Positions 57,904 to 64,000 of a stretch of DNA of 64,000 nt are shown piece after piece. The notes beneath the pieces are model-generated. The model saw nothing but the letters and a program-made list of their open reading frames with translations. It had not been told where the DNA came from and made no database searches. Each line of letters begins with the position of its first letter. Within the stretch, counting starts at the first letter, position 1. The position numbers and the translations under genes are program-made. The DNA lies in the NCBI RefSeq assembly GCF_900199635.1, contig NZ_LT962687.1, positions 729,501 through 793,500 of the forward strand. The letters run 5' to 3'. The stretch is from Anaerotruncus massiliensis (ex Togo et al. 2026). Lineage in GTDB: Bacteria; Bacillota; Clostridia; Oscillospirales; Ruminococcaceae.

Positions 57904-60509
57904 CGGTCGTCCCCCCCTTTTTCGGTGGAATCATTTTTGCGCCAGCCGCGCATCGGGTCCGGCTTCTGCGCGCCCGCGGCCGCCAGCGCGGCGGCCGGCT
58001 CCCCGGCCTCCTTTGCCGGCGCGCTCTCCTCCGCGACCGCTTCGGGCGGGAGCAGCTCCACCTCCTCGAGGGGAGCGCCGGGCGCGTCGGTGGGGGACAC
58101 CGTCCGCGCGGCCTCCTCCGGGATGCCCGCGGACCCGCCGCCGGCAACGGCGGGCTCGGCGATAACGGCCTCGGCTGCGACAGGCGCGCCGGAAACGGCT
58201 TCGGCGGTTATAGGCCCGGCGCCGGGCTCCGGCGCGGGCTCCCCGGGAATGTCGTTCCCGCCGAGCACCACCGTGACCGGCCGCCCCTCAAAGGCGGCCT
58301 GCGCCTGCCGCGCGGCGTCCGCCGCGGCGCGGGCGTTTTCCTTCGCCCGGTCGAGCGCGGCCTCGATGTCGGCGCGCGCCCGTTCGTCCGTTTGGCGCGC
58401 CTCCTCGAGGCGCGCCTCATAAGCGTCCTTCGCGGACTGCCTGGCCCGCTCGTACTCCCGCTGGGCGGCCTCGTAGACCTCCAGCGCCCTTGCGCGCGCC
58501 TGTGCGTCCGCTTCCTGCGCCGCCTCGTAGACCTTCAGCGCGGCGGCCTTGTCCGCCTCGCAGGCCTCCTGCGCCGACTCATAGGCTGTCAGCGCGGCGG
58601 CCTTGTCCGCCTCACAGGTCCGGCGCGCCGCCTCGCAGGTCTCCCGCGCGGCGAGCTTGGCCGCTTCCGCGGCCTGCCGTGCGGCGGCGGCCGCCTCCTT
58701 GGCGGCGGCGCGGGAACGCACGCCCTTTTCGAGTTCGGATTCGTAGCTGACCTTCGCGGCGGCCTTTGCCTCGCCGCAGGCGGCCTGCGCCTCGGCGCGG
58801 ACCCGCTCCGCGCCCGCCTGGAGTTCGTCCAGCGTCCTTTTGAACGCCTGCCTGTCGTCGTCGGAAAGCGCGGAATTGCGCTCGGCCTTCGCCAGCGCCT
58901 TCGCCGCGTCCTTTTCGGCGCTCTGCTGCGCCTTGAGCGCGTCGGAGAACGCCTTGTCCGCCGCCTTCTCCTCCGCCTGCATCCGCTTGAGCGCGGCGGC
59001 GTCCGCGCGCTCGGCGGCCCGGTCTGCGGCCTCCGCGGCGGCAGCCGCGTCGGAGACCGACTTGTCGGCGGCCTGTTCGGCGGCCTGCCTCTGCCGCTCG
59101 GCCTGCGCGAACGCGCCGTCGGCGGCCTGCCCGGCCTCCTGCTTCCGGCGCAGCGCCTGCGCAAGCGCCTCGTCGGCGGCGCGCTGGGCCGCCTGATTCG
59201 CTTCGAGCGCCTGCGCGAGGGCGCGGTCGGCCTGCGCGTCGGCGGCACGGTGGTCCGCGAGCGCCTGCGCAAGGGCGCGGTCCGCCTCCCTGTCCGCGGC
59301 GGCGTGCGCGGCCGCGGCTTCGCCCCGGCGCTTTTCGTCGGCGCGGCGCGCGGCGGCAAGCGCCCTGCGGTGGTCGATTTGCGCGCGGTGGAGCGCGTAA
59401 TCGGCCAGGTAGCTCTCATAGTCGGCGGCGTCCTTCTTGGCGAGCAGGGCGGCGTTCGTCCGGATCGAACCGGCCATCGGCTTAAAGCTGCGCGCGGCCT
59501 TCTGGACCGTCTCGGACAGGTCGAGCTTGGCGGGGCACATGTAGCTGCAGGTCCCGCAGCCGATGCACATCTGCGCGTCGAGGGTGCGGAAGGCGGCGTA
59601 CCGCTTTTCCTGGACGGCGCGGTAGATAAAGAAGGGGTTGAGCCCCTTGGGACAGACGTGGACGCAGCGGGAGCAGCCGATGCAGCCGAACCCGAGGCTT
59701 TTGAAGTCCTGGCGGAAGGCGAGGACGGCGCGGGTGGAGGGGGTGACGAGGGTGTTCTCGGTGTCGATGACCGAGATGCCGGTCATCGAACCGCCCACGA
59801 CGACGCGCGCGGGGTCCTCGATGAGCCCGCAGCGTTCGAGCACCTGCGCGACGGTCATGCCGAGGGAGACCTCAAGGTTGGTGGGGTTGCCGATGCAGTC
59901 GCCCGCGACGGTGACGAAGGTGGTGGTCTGCGGGCGGTTGAAGAGGACGGCGCGCGCGAGCTGGATGAGCGCGCCCACGCCGATGAGCAGGACGTCGTCG
60001 TCGGCCTCGAAGGCCTGCGACGCCTGGTATTCGGCCGGATAGCGTCCGCGGATGCGGCGGACGGAAAAGCCCTCGATCTTCCGCGGGATGCGGATGTCGA
60101 GGTCGGTCAGATTTTTATAGACGGCGAACTGCGCCTCCGCGGCGCCTGCCGCGCGCTGCGCGAGGCGCAGGCCGAGGGCGCTGTGCGCGGGGTTCTTGAG
60201 CAGGGGGCCGAGCTGGCTGGAGAGGTAGGGCTCGTCGTCGACCGCGTCGGCGATCAGCAGGCGGGGAGGCGTTTGCTGGCAGGCGGCCAGCTTGTCCGCG
60301 AGCGGCTGGCCGTCCCGCTCGTCGACGATATGCGCGTCGCGCGCGAGCGAAGCGATCTCCGCCGGCGTGAGGGAATCCGCGTCCCCGACGGGCGGGCGGT
60401 CCATCGTCACGCCGATGGTGTCGGCATTGACGAACTCACGCAGGTCCCGTGAGAGCGCGGGCTCTTTATGCTGCTGAAGCAGGATGCCTTTATAGAAAAA
60501 ACCCGCCAT
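57900..60509 (-). CDS. rnfC: RnfC-like ferredoxin-type protein with giant Ala-rich coiled coil
   Basis: The 869-residue protein has an RnfC core (residues 1-350) with AVDDEPYLSS for the canonical AECEPYL, a soluble ligand-binding-like middle, and two [4Fe-4S] motifs, C276-x2-C-x2-C-x3-C286-P and C315-x2-C-x2-C-x3-C325-P. The N-terminal barrel domain is missing, and the Gly-rich GLGGAxFPT loop that binds NADH/FMN is replaced by DAHIVDERDGQPLADKL (58-74). Residues about 365-765 are an Ala-rich coiled coil with repeated CEADKAAAL and EAAQ units; an acidic Pro/Ala tail follows. RsxC of E. coli also has an Ala-rich tail, but clostridial RnfC normally does not. GGAGG precedes ATG 60509. Confidence 0.85.
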   Translation of the reverse strand: MAGFFYKGILLQQHKEPALSRDLREFVNADTIGVTMDRPPVGDADSLTPAEIASLARDAHIVDERDGQPLADKLAACQQTPPRLLIADAVDDEPYLSSQLGPLLKNPAHSALGLRLAQRAAGAAEAQFAVYKNLTDLDIRIPRKIEGFSVRRIRGRYPAEYQASQAFEADDDVLLIGVGALIQLARAVLFNRPQTTTFVTVAGDCIGNPTNLEVSLGMTVAQVLERCGLIEDPARVVVGGSMTGISVIDTENTLVTPSTRAVLAFRQDFKSLGFGCIGCSRCVHVCPKGLNPFFIYRAVQEKRYAAFRTLDAQMCIGCGTCSYMCPAKLDLSETVQKAARSFKPMAGSIRTNAALLAKKDAADYESYLADYALHRAQIDHRRALAAARRADEKRRGEAAAAHAAADREADRALAQALADHRAADAQADRALAQALEANQAAQRAADEALAQALRRKQEAGQAADGAFAQAERQRQAAEQAADKSVSDAAAAAEAADRAAERADAAALKRMQAEEKAADKAFSDALKAQQSAEKDAAKALAKAERNSALSDDDRQAFKRTLDELQAGAERVRAEAQAACGEAKAAAKVSYESELEKGVRSRAAAKEAAAAARQAAEAAKLAARETCEAARRTCEADKAAALTAYESAQEACEADKAAALKVYEAAQEADAQARARALEVYEAAQREYERARQSAKDAYEARLEEARQTDERARADIEAALDRAKENARAAADAARQAQAAFEGRPVTVVLGGNDIPGEPAPEPGAGPITAEAVSGAPVAAEAVIAEPAVAGGGSAGIPEEAARTVSPTDAPGAPLEEVELLPPEAVAEESAPAKEAGEPAAALAAAGAQKPDPMRGWRKNDSTEKGGDDR

Positions 60510-60571
60510 AAGCAACCTCCGATAATCAAAAAATTGCGAAGAACATAAGATAGTGCGGGGGGGAATGTGCG

Positions 60572-61144
60572 ATGGAGTATCAACAGCTCGGCCCGCGCCG
60601 CCTGCGGGTGGCGCTCACGCGCGAGGAGCTCGAGGAGCTTGGCCTCAGCTACGACGCGCTCGACTACCGCGACCTGCGCACCCGCTCGCTGCTGCTGACG
60701 CTGCTGGAGACGGCGCGTGGCGCGGTGGAGTTCGAGGCGGGCGGCCGCATCCTTGTGGAGGTGGCCCCCGCGGGGGAGGGCGGCTGCGAAATCTGTTTTT
60801 CGGGGCTGGGCCGGCGCCGCCCCCAGCGGTGGAAGGTGCGGCGTCATGTCGCCGCGCCCGTCGTCTACGCCTTTGACGACGTCGACGCCCTGATCGAAGG
60901 GTCGGTCAAACTGTTCCGGCGCTGCTCCCACCGGATCCTGCGCAGCGCCCTCTACCGCATGGGGAGGGGCTGGCGGCTGGTGGTGCATCCGCTCGACGAG
61001 GCGGGCGGGGTGACCCTCTCGCTGCTCGACGAATTCGCGCCGCGCTGCGGGGAGGGGGAGCTGGCCGAGGCGTGGCTCGGAGAGCACGCCGAACAGGTGC
61101 TGGACGACAAGGCGGTCGACCTGATCTGCGCCTATTTCGGCTGA
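60572..61144 (+). CDS. MecA-like adaptor protein
   Basis: The 190-residue protein follows the MecA layout: N-terminal DxDYxDxxTRxLLxxLLExAR-type segment (LSYDALDYRDLRTRSLLLTLLETAR), ILVEVAPAGEGGCEICFSG, then a C-terminal domain with YAFDDVDALIEGSVKLF and LVVHPLDEAG. MecA proteins deliver substrates such as ComK to the ClpC protease. The clostridial targets are unknown. GGGGGGAATG precedes the ATG. It is transcribed away from rnfC. Confidence 0.85.
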   Translation: MEYQQLGPRRLRVALTREELEELGLSYDALDYRDLRTRSLLLTLLETARGAVEFEAGGRILVEVAPAGEGGCEICFSGLGRRRPQRWKVRRHVAAPVVYAFDDVDALIEGSVKLFRRCSHRILRSALYRMGRGWRLVVHPLDEAGGVTLSLLDEFAPRCGEGELAEAWLGEHAEQVLDDKAVDLICAYFG

Positions 61145-61148
61145 GGGG

Positions 61149-61811
61149 TCAGAGCGCGCCCTCGGCGGCGGCGCGCAGCCCCGCGACCGCGGCGGCGTAG
61201 TCGGGCTTCCCGAAGAGGGCGCTGCCCGCCACAAAGACGTTCGCGCCCGCGCGCACGACGGCGGGGACGGTGCGTTCGTCGATGCCGCCGTCCACCTCAA
61301 TGTCCATCGGGACGCCCAGCCGGCCGCACTCGCGGCGGACGGCCTCGATCTTGGGGCACATGTCCGCCATGAACTTCTGTCCGCCGAACCCGGGCTCCAC
61401 CGTCATCACCAGCACCATGTCGAGCTGGGAAAGATAGGGGAAGAGGGCTTCGGCGGGGGTCCGGGGCTTGATGGTCATGCCGCATTTTTTTCCCTTCGCC
61501 CTGATGGCGTCGATGACGGCCTGCGGATCGCTTTCGCTTTCGACGTGGAAGGTGACGATATCCGCGCCCATGTCGCAGAACTGCGGCGCATAGGTGAGCG
61601 GGTCGCTGATCATCAGGTGCACGTCGAGCGGCAGGGCGGTCTTTTTGCGCAGGGAGGCGACCACCGGCAGGCCGATGGAGATGTTGGGGACAAAATGACC
61701 GTCCATCACGTCGACGTGGACCATTTCGACGCCGGCGCGCTGCATGGCGGACACCTCGGCCTCGAGGTTGGCAAAATCACAGGCGAGGATGGATGGGGAA
61801 ATTTTGAACAT
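61149..61811 (-). CDS. rpe: Ribulose-phosphate 3-epimerase
   Basis: The 220-residue TIM barrel has ISPSILACDFANLEAEV, VEMVHVDVMDGHFVPNISIG, LDVHLMISDP, DIVTFHVESE, the MVLVMTVEPGFGGQKFM signature and DIEVDGGIDERTVPAVVRAGANVFVAGSALFG. Metal ligands (His, Asp, His, Asp) are all present. It interconverts ribulose-5-P and xylulose-5-P. GGAGG precedes the ATG. Promoter TTGCAA-17-TATAAT lies about 70 bases upstream. The 3' end abuts the MecA-like gene tail-to-tail with a 4-base gap. Confidence 0.96.
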   Translation of the reverse strand: MFKISPSILACDFANLEAEVSAMQRAGVEMVHVDVMDGHFVPNISIGLPVVASLRKKTALPLDVHLMISDPLTYAPQFCDMGADIVTFHVESESDPQAVIDAIRAKGKKCGMTIKPRTPAEALFPYLSQLDMVLVMTVEPGFGGQKFMADMCPKIEAVRRECGRLGVPMDIEVDGGIDERTVPAVVRAGANVFVAGSALFGKPDYAAAVAGLRAAAEGAL

Positions 61812-61882
61812 GGCTGCCTCCGTAAAGTGATCTCCCGCAAATGCGGGGCAAAAGGCACTTTTGGCCTTGAATGTGCACGAAT

Positions 61883-61911
61883 ATTATATCGTAATGTGCC
61901 GTGGATTGCAA
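61883..61911 (-). promoter_or_regulatory. rpe promoter
   Basis: On the minus strand TTGCAA and a perfect TATAAT are 17 bases apart. The -10 is the centre of a near-palindrome ACGAATATTATATCGT, a possible operator. Confidence 0.8.
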
Positions 61912-62028
61912 GAAAATAGGGTCAACGGTCGCAGAATTCACAGGGCGTTCACCATTTGGCCATCTCGGGGCGGGAGGGGGCCGCCCGCGCGGCCGGGAAA
62001 TAAAGGCGCGCGCGGGCACGGAAATCTA

Positions 62029-62057
62029 TTGACAAGGGATGGTAAATTTGCTAAAAT
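62029..62057 (+). promoter_or_regulatory. tRNA operon promoter
   Basis: A perfect TTGACA and an extended -10 (TG-C-TAAAAT) are 17 bases apart, about 20 bases before tRNA-Gly. Confidence 0.9.
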
Positions 62058-62078
62058 TAAATGCGTCGCTTAAAGCCT

Positions 62079-62152
62079 GCGGGTGTAGTTCAATGGTAGA
62101 ATGTCAGCCTTCCAAGCTGAAAACGTGGGTTCGATTCCCATCACCCGCTCCA
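62079..62152 (+). tRNA. tRNA-Gly (anticodon TCC)
   Basis: The acceptor stem GCGGGTG / CACCCGC, the D arm TAGTTCAATGGTAGA, the anticodon loop CTTCCAA (TCC) and the T arm GGGTTCGATTCCC form a standard cloverleaf. The 3' CCA is encoded. First of a four-tRNA cluster. Confidence 0.96.
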
Positions 62153-62182
62153 TAACCCCCGCGCCTGAGGGCGGCCGATTGT

Positions 62183-62259
62183 GCGCCAGTAGCTCATCCG
62201 GATAGAGCAACTGCCTTCTAAGCAGTAGGTTGGGGGTTCGAGTCCCTCCTGGCGCGCCA
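62183..62259 (+). tRNA. tRNA-Arg (anticodon TCT)
   Basis: Acceptor GCGCCAG / CTGGCGC, the anticodon stem-loop ACTGC-CTTCTAA-GCAGT (TCT, reads AGA/AGG) and the T arm GGGGGTTCGAGTCCCTC. CCA is encoded. AGA is rare in this window except in the atypical stretch of rsmH. Confidence 0.96.
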
Positions 62260-62350
62260 TTTTCACTTTGCGCCAGGCCTCCTTGAACGCGAAGCGTTCT
62301 CGTCGGGCCGAGACAAACGCGCCGTCCCTGAAAACGGGACACGCCATATG

Positions 62351-62427
<77 letters not shown>

Positions 62428-62469
62428 TCAAATTCCCCGGCCGCGTAGCGGGCGGGGAATTTCTCAAAT

Positions 62470-62544
62470 TGGGCCGTCGTCAAGCGGTAAGACACAGCAC
62501 TTTGACTGCTGCATTCGCAGGTTCGAATCCTGCCGGCCCAGCCA
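62470..62544 (+). tRNA. tRNA-Gln (anticodon TTG)
   Basis: Acceptor TGGGCCG / CGGCCCA, the anticodon stem-loop CAGCA-CTTTGAC-TGCTG (TTG) and the T arm GCAGGTTCGAATCCTGC. CCA is encoded and merges into the following terminator stem. Confidence 0.96.
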
Positions 62545-62584
62545 TACAAAAACCGACTTGTTTCGACAGGTCGGTTTTTGTATG
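62543..62584 (+). terminator. Terminator of the tRNA operon
   Basis: CATACAAAAACCGAC ... GTCGGTTTTTGTATG forms a 15-bp stem. The T tract lies inside the right arm, and the stem begins within the CCA end of tRNA-Gln. Confidence 0.85.
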
Positions 62585-62647
62585 GTCCACGCCGCCCGGA
62601 CGGAATCGTCCGTGGGGCGGAAATACGACGGAGAGGGCGTGAACGCC

Positions 62648-63145
62648 ATGTGCGCTGATCAAATGTCCCTGCGGTTCGCGGTCCCGGCGGATTTGGACCG
62701 GATCTGCGAAGTGGAGGCGGCCTGCTTCCCGGCGGGCGAGGCGGCCCCGCGGGAGGTCCTCGCCGAACGGCTGAAGGCCTACGCCGGGTCCTGCTGGCTG
62801 CTGGAGGACGGGGAGGTCCTGGCGGCCTTGATCAACGGGATGCCCACGGACGAAAAGGACCTGCTGGACGGCATGTACGGGTCGACCGGCTACTACCGGG
62901 AGAATGGCCGGTGGATGATGATTTTCGGCGTGGATACGGCGCCTGCGTACCGGAGGCGGGGCTGTGCGGCCCGGCTCATGAAGCGGGTGATCGCGGACGC
63001 GAAGGCCGGGGGCAGGGCGGGCGTCGTGCTGACCTGCAAGGAGCGTCTGATCCCCTATTACGAGCGGTTCGGGTTCCGGAACGAGGGCCTGTCCGCGTCG
63101 ACGCACGGCGGGGAAACCTGGTACCAGATGCGGCTGACCTTTTAG
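62648..63145 (+). CDS. GNAT family N-acetyltransferase (arylalkylamine-type layout)
   Basis: The 165-residue protein has RFAVPADLDRICEVEAACFPAGEAA, a segment typical of AANAT-like acetyltransferases, GVDTAPAYRRRGCAARLMKRVIADAKAGG for the acetyl-CoA loop, and LIPYYERFGFRNEGLSASTHGG. The substrate is unknown. ATG 62648 is chosen; GTG 62639 is too close to the SD (GGAGAGG), and ATG 62663 is a further option. It lies directly after the tRNA terminator and probably has its own weak promoter. Confidence 0.85.
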   Translation: MCADQMSLRFAVPADLDRICEVEAACFPAGEAAPREVLAERLKAYAGSCWLLEDGEVLAALINGMPTDEKDLLDGMYGSTGYYRENGRWMMIFGVDTAPAYRRRGCAARLMKRVIADAKAGGRAGVVLTCKERLIPYYERFGFRNEGLSASTHGGETWYQMRLTF

Positions 63146-63295
63146 AGGGCCTGCTTAGAAGCCCCCCGCGGACGGGGAAAAGGGGAACAGCTATGTAAAA
63201 TTTCATCCGCCGGAGGCGGTTCGCTCCGCCGCGGAAACGCCGGTGGGACCGTGGTTTCGAGGGAGATAAGCAATATAATTCTAGAAATATAATGG

Positions 63296-63325
63296 TTTCC
63301 ATAATCAGGTAATAACTCCTATAAT
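63296..63325 (+). promoter_or_regulatory. Promoter of the XRE regulator
   Basis: TTTCCA and a perfect TATAAT are 18 bases apart. Two more TATAAT boxes lie upstream at 63274 and 63288 around TTCTAGAA. AACTCC (63314-63319) pairs with GGAGTT (63336-63341), so the ribosome site may be masked in a longer transcript. Confidence 0.5.
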
Positions 63326-63349
63326 TTCAGTGGAAGGAGTTGATTGCCG

Positions 63350-63712
63350 ATGACCGTACAGGAACTTGGCCGGAGCGTCAGATTCCGCAGGCAGCAGATG
63401 GGCGTTTCACAGGAGAGCTTTGCGGCGAAAGCGGGAATCAGCCTGCGGAAGCTCAGCGACATCGAGTGCGGCAACGGGAACCCTACCTTCGACACGATGG
63501 ACAGCATCGCCGCCGCGTTCGGCATCCAGATCGAGGAACTGATCTGCGCCGACGTCGAGGTGGACCTGCTGCCCCGGAACGACCTCTCCCGCCTCCAGCC
63601 GATGCTGGACCGCCTGCCGGAGGCACAGCAGGAGCTCTTCCTGTCCGCCGCGGAGGGCGTTCTCATCCAGTGGACCGAGCGGAGCAGGGCGGGACATGGC
63701 GCCGCCCTATAA
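63350..63712 (+). CDS. XRE family helix-turn-helix regulator
   Basis: The 120-residue protein has an N-terminal Cro/CI-type HTH: LGRSVRFRRQQMGVSQESFAAKAGISLRKLSDIECGNGNPTFDTMDSIAAAFGIQIEEL at residues 6-65. The rest (LQPMLDRLPEAQQELFLSAAEGVLIQW) is a short helical region. ATG 63350 lies 10 bases after AAGGAG; TTG 63344 is the alternative. It probably binds the AT-rich region upstream. No phage genes adjoin it. A terminator follows. Confidence 0.9.
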   Translation: MTVQELGRSVRFRRQQMGVSQESFAAKAGISLRKLSDIECGNGNPTFDTMDSIAAAFGIQIEELICADVEVDLLPRNDLSRLQPMLDRLPEAQQELFLSAAEGVLIQWTERSRAGHGAAL

Positions 63713-63743
63713 TAAACGGGGCTTTGATACGGGATATGGAAGA

Positions 63744-63770
63744 GGGGAGCGGCGTGCCGCTCCCCTTTTT
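63744..63770. terminator. Terminator between the XRE and metallopeptidase genes
   Basis: GGGGAGCGGC-GT-GCCGCTCCCC is a perfect 10-bp stem followed by five T residues on the plus strand. It lies 13 bases from the end of the opposing gene. Confidence 0.9.
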
Positions 63771-63782
63771 AAATGACCGGGA

Positions 63783-64000
63783 TCATTTGCGCGGGCGGCG
63801 GCGGAAGAGCCGCCCCTCCCGGCGGCCCGCTTCCAGCGCGGCGCGCCGGGCCTGCTCCGGGTCCTCCCGCGCGGCGTGCCGCCGGAGGTAATCGCCAAAC
63901 TGCGCCTCGTCCTCCCGGTCGAGCGCGTCCTCGCCCGCGAGGGCCTCGATGTGGTGGCGGAACTCGTGGCGGACGGTCTTGCGCAGTTCCCGGCGCAGCT
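63783..64000 (-). CDS. Metallopeptidase-like protein, C-terminal part (start outside window)
   Basis: The minus-strand frame is open from the window edge to TGA 63783-63785. It encodes 72 residues with LRKTVRHEFRHHIEALAGEDALDREDEAQFGDYL, containing HEFRH, an HExxH zinc motif, followed by a basic Arg-rich tail. The pattern R-H-E-x-R-H-H-x-E-x-L-A-G matches a conserved, uncharacterised metallopeptidase family of Firmicutes. The N-terminal half and start are not in the window. Substrates are unknown. Confidence 0.8.
   Translation of the reverse strand, partial: LRRELRKTVRHEFRHHIEALAGEDALDREDEAQFGDYLRRHAAREDPEQARRAALEAGRREGRLFRRRPRK

Noticed and set aside
58392-60452. 686-codon plus-strand frame opposite rnfC
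   Set aside because: It mirrors the Ala-rich coiled coil (GCG/CGC codons) and has no recognisable motif or ribosome site; the minus frame has two [4Fe-4S] motifs.

Overview
This 64 kb window is chromosomal DNA from a GC-rich, low-copy Gram-positive bacterium, most likely a spore-forming member of the Clostridia (Oscillospiraceae/Ruminococcaceae-like). The evidence is the Firmicutes-type dcw cluster with a SpoVD-like PBP, a BofA-family protein, a class A RNase P RNA, ThyX in place of ThyA, a dgt-dnaG-rpoD operon, a clostridial Cys-rich HCB-type miniprotein, and AGGAGG ribosome sites. Most of the window is housekeeping DNA. Coding GC is very high at third positions, so nearly every gene carries long antisense shadow frames, which I have left out. 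The taxonomic placement is inference; no 16S rRNA gene is present.

Layout. 1-4.5 kb: end of a sodium-pump decarboxylase beta subunit, a PcrA/UvrD helicase, a small orphan protein and, on the minus strand, an orphan phage-type lysis cassette (holin, amidase, XhlA-like) behind a promoter with a palindrome in its spacer. 4.7-10.1 kb: a conserved clostridial protein of unknown role, thyX-tmk, two acetyltransferase-fold proteins, a DJ-1 protein and 5-formyl-THF cyclo-ligase. 10.2-14.4 kb: a Cys-rich miniprotein, mltG, a U32 peptidase and yebC. 14.5-16.6 kb: an accessory module of a tyrosine recombinase, two inverted dif-like sites flanking a 247-bp segment, and an unknown protein. 16.7-31.8 kb: the dcw cluster mraZ-rsmH-ftsL-spoVD-murE-murF-mraY-ftsW-[hairpin repeat array]-murG-murA-ftsQ-ftsZ, without murD, murC or ftsA. 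31.9-39.1 kb: ppk1, a GNAT and a divergent type IIA topoisomerase pair.

39-47 kb: a 1.4-kb array of hairpin repeats, secG, a GNAT, bofA, rnpB, gdhA, ilvE, then two small genes (one a ribbon-helix-helix repressor behind a 20-bp-arm operator) enclosed by long inverted repeats, and a YigZ protein. 47-51 kb: dgt-dnaG-rpoD. 51-53.8 kb: another repeat array and an Rrf2-membrane protein-acetyltransferase operon. 53.8-60.5 kb (minus): an Rnf-like operon rnfC-D-E-A followed by a DUF4015-like protein and a possible carbohydrate-binding protein. 60.5-64 kb: a MecA-like adaptor, rpe, four tRNAs (Gly, Arg, His, Gln), a GNAT, an XRE regulator and the end of a metallopeptidase gene.

The most unusual items are: (1) the Rnf-like operon, which has no RnfB or RnfG, lacks three of the four membrane [2Fe-2S] cysteines, lacks the glycine-rich nucleotide/FMN loop of RnfC, and carries an Ala-rich coiled coil of about 400 residues on RnfC; (2) the recombinase module, whose paired sites are identical except that their asymmetric cores are inverted, as expected for an invertible DNA switch; (3) a dispersed, structured GC-rich repeat with a multi-hairpin fold, loop-biased variation and one compensatory change between copies.
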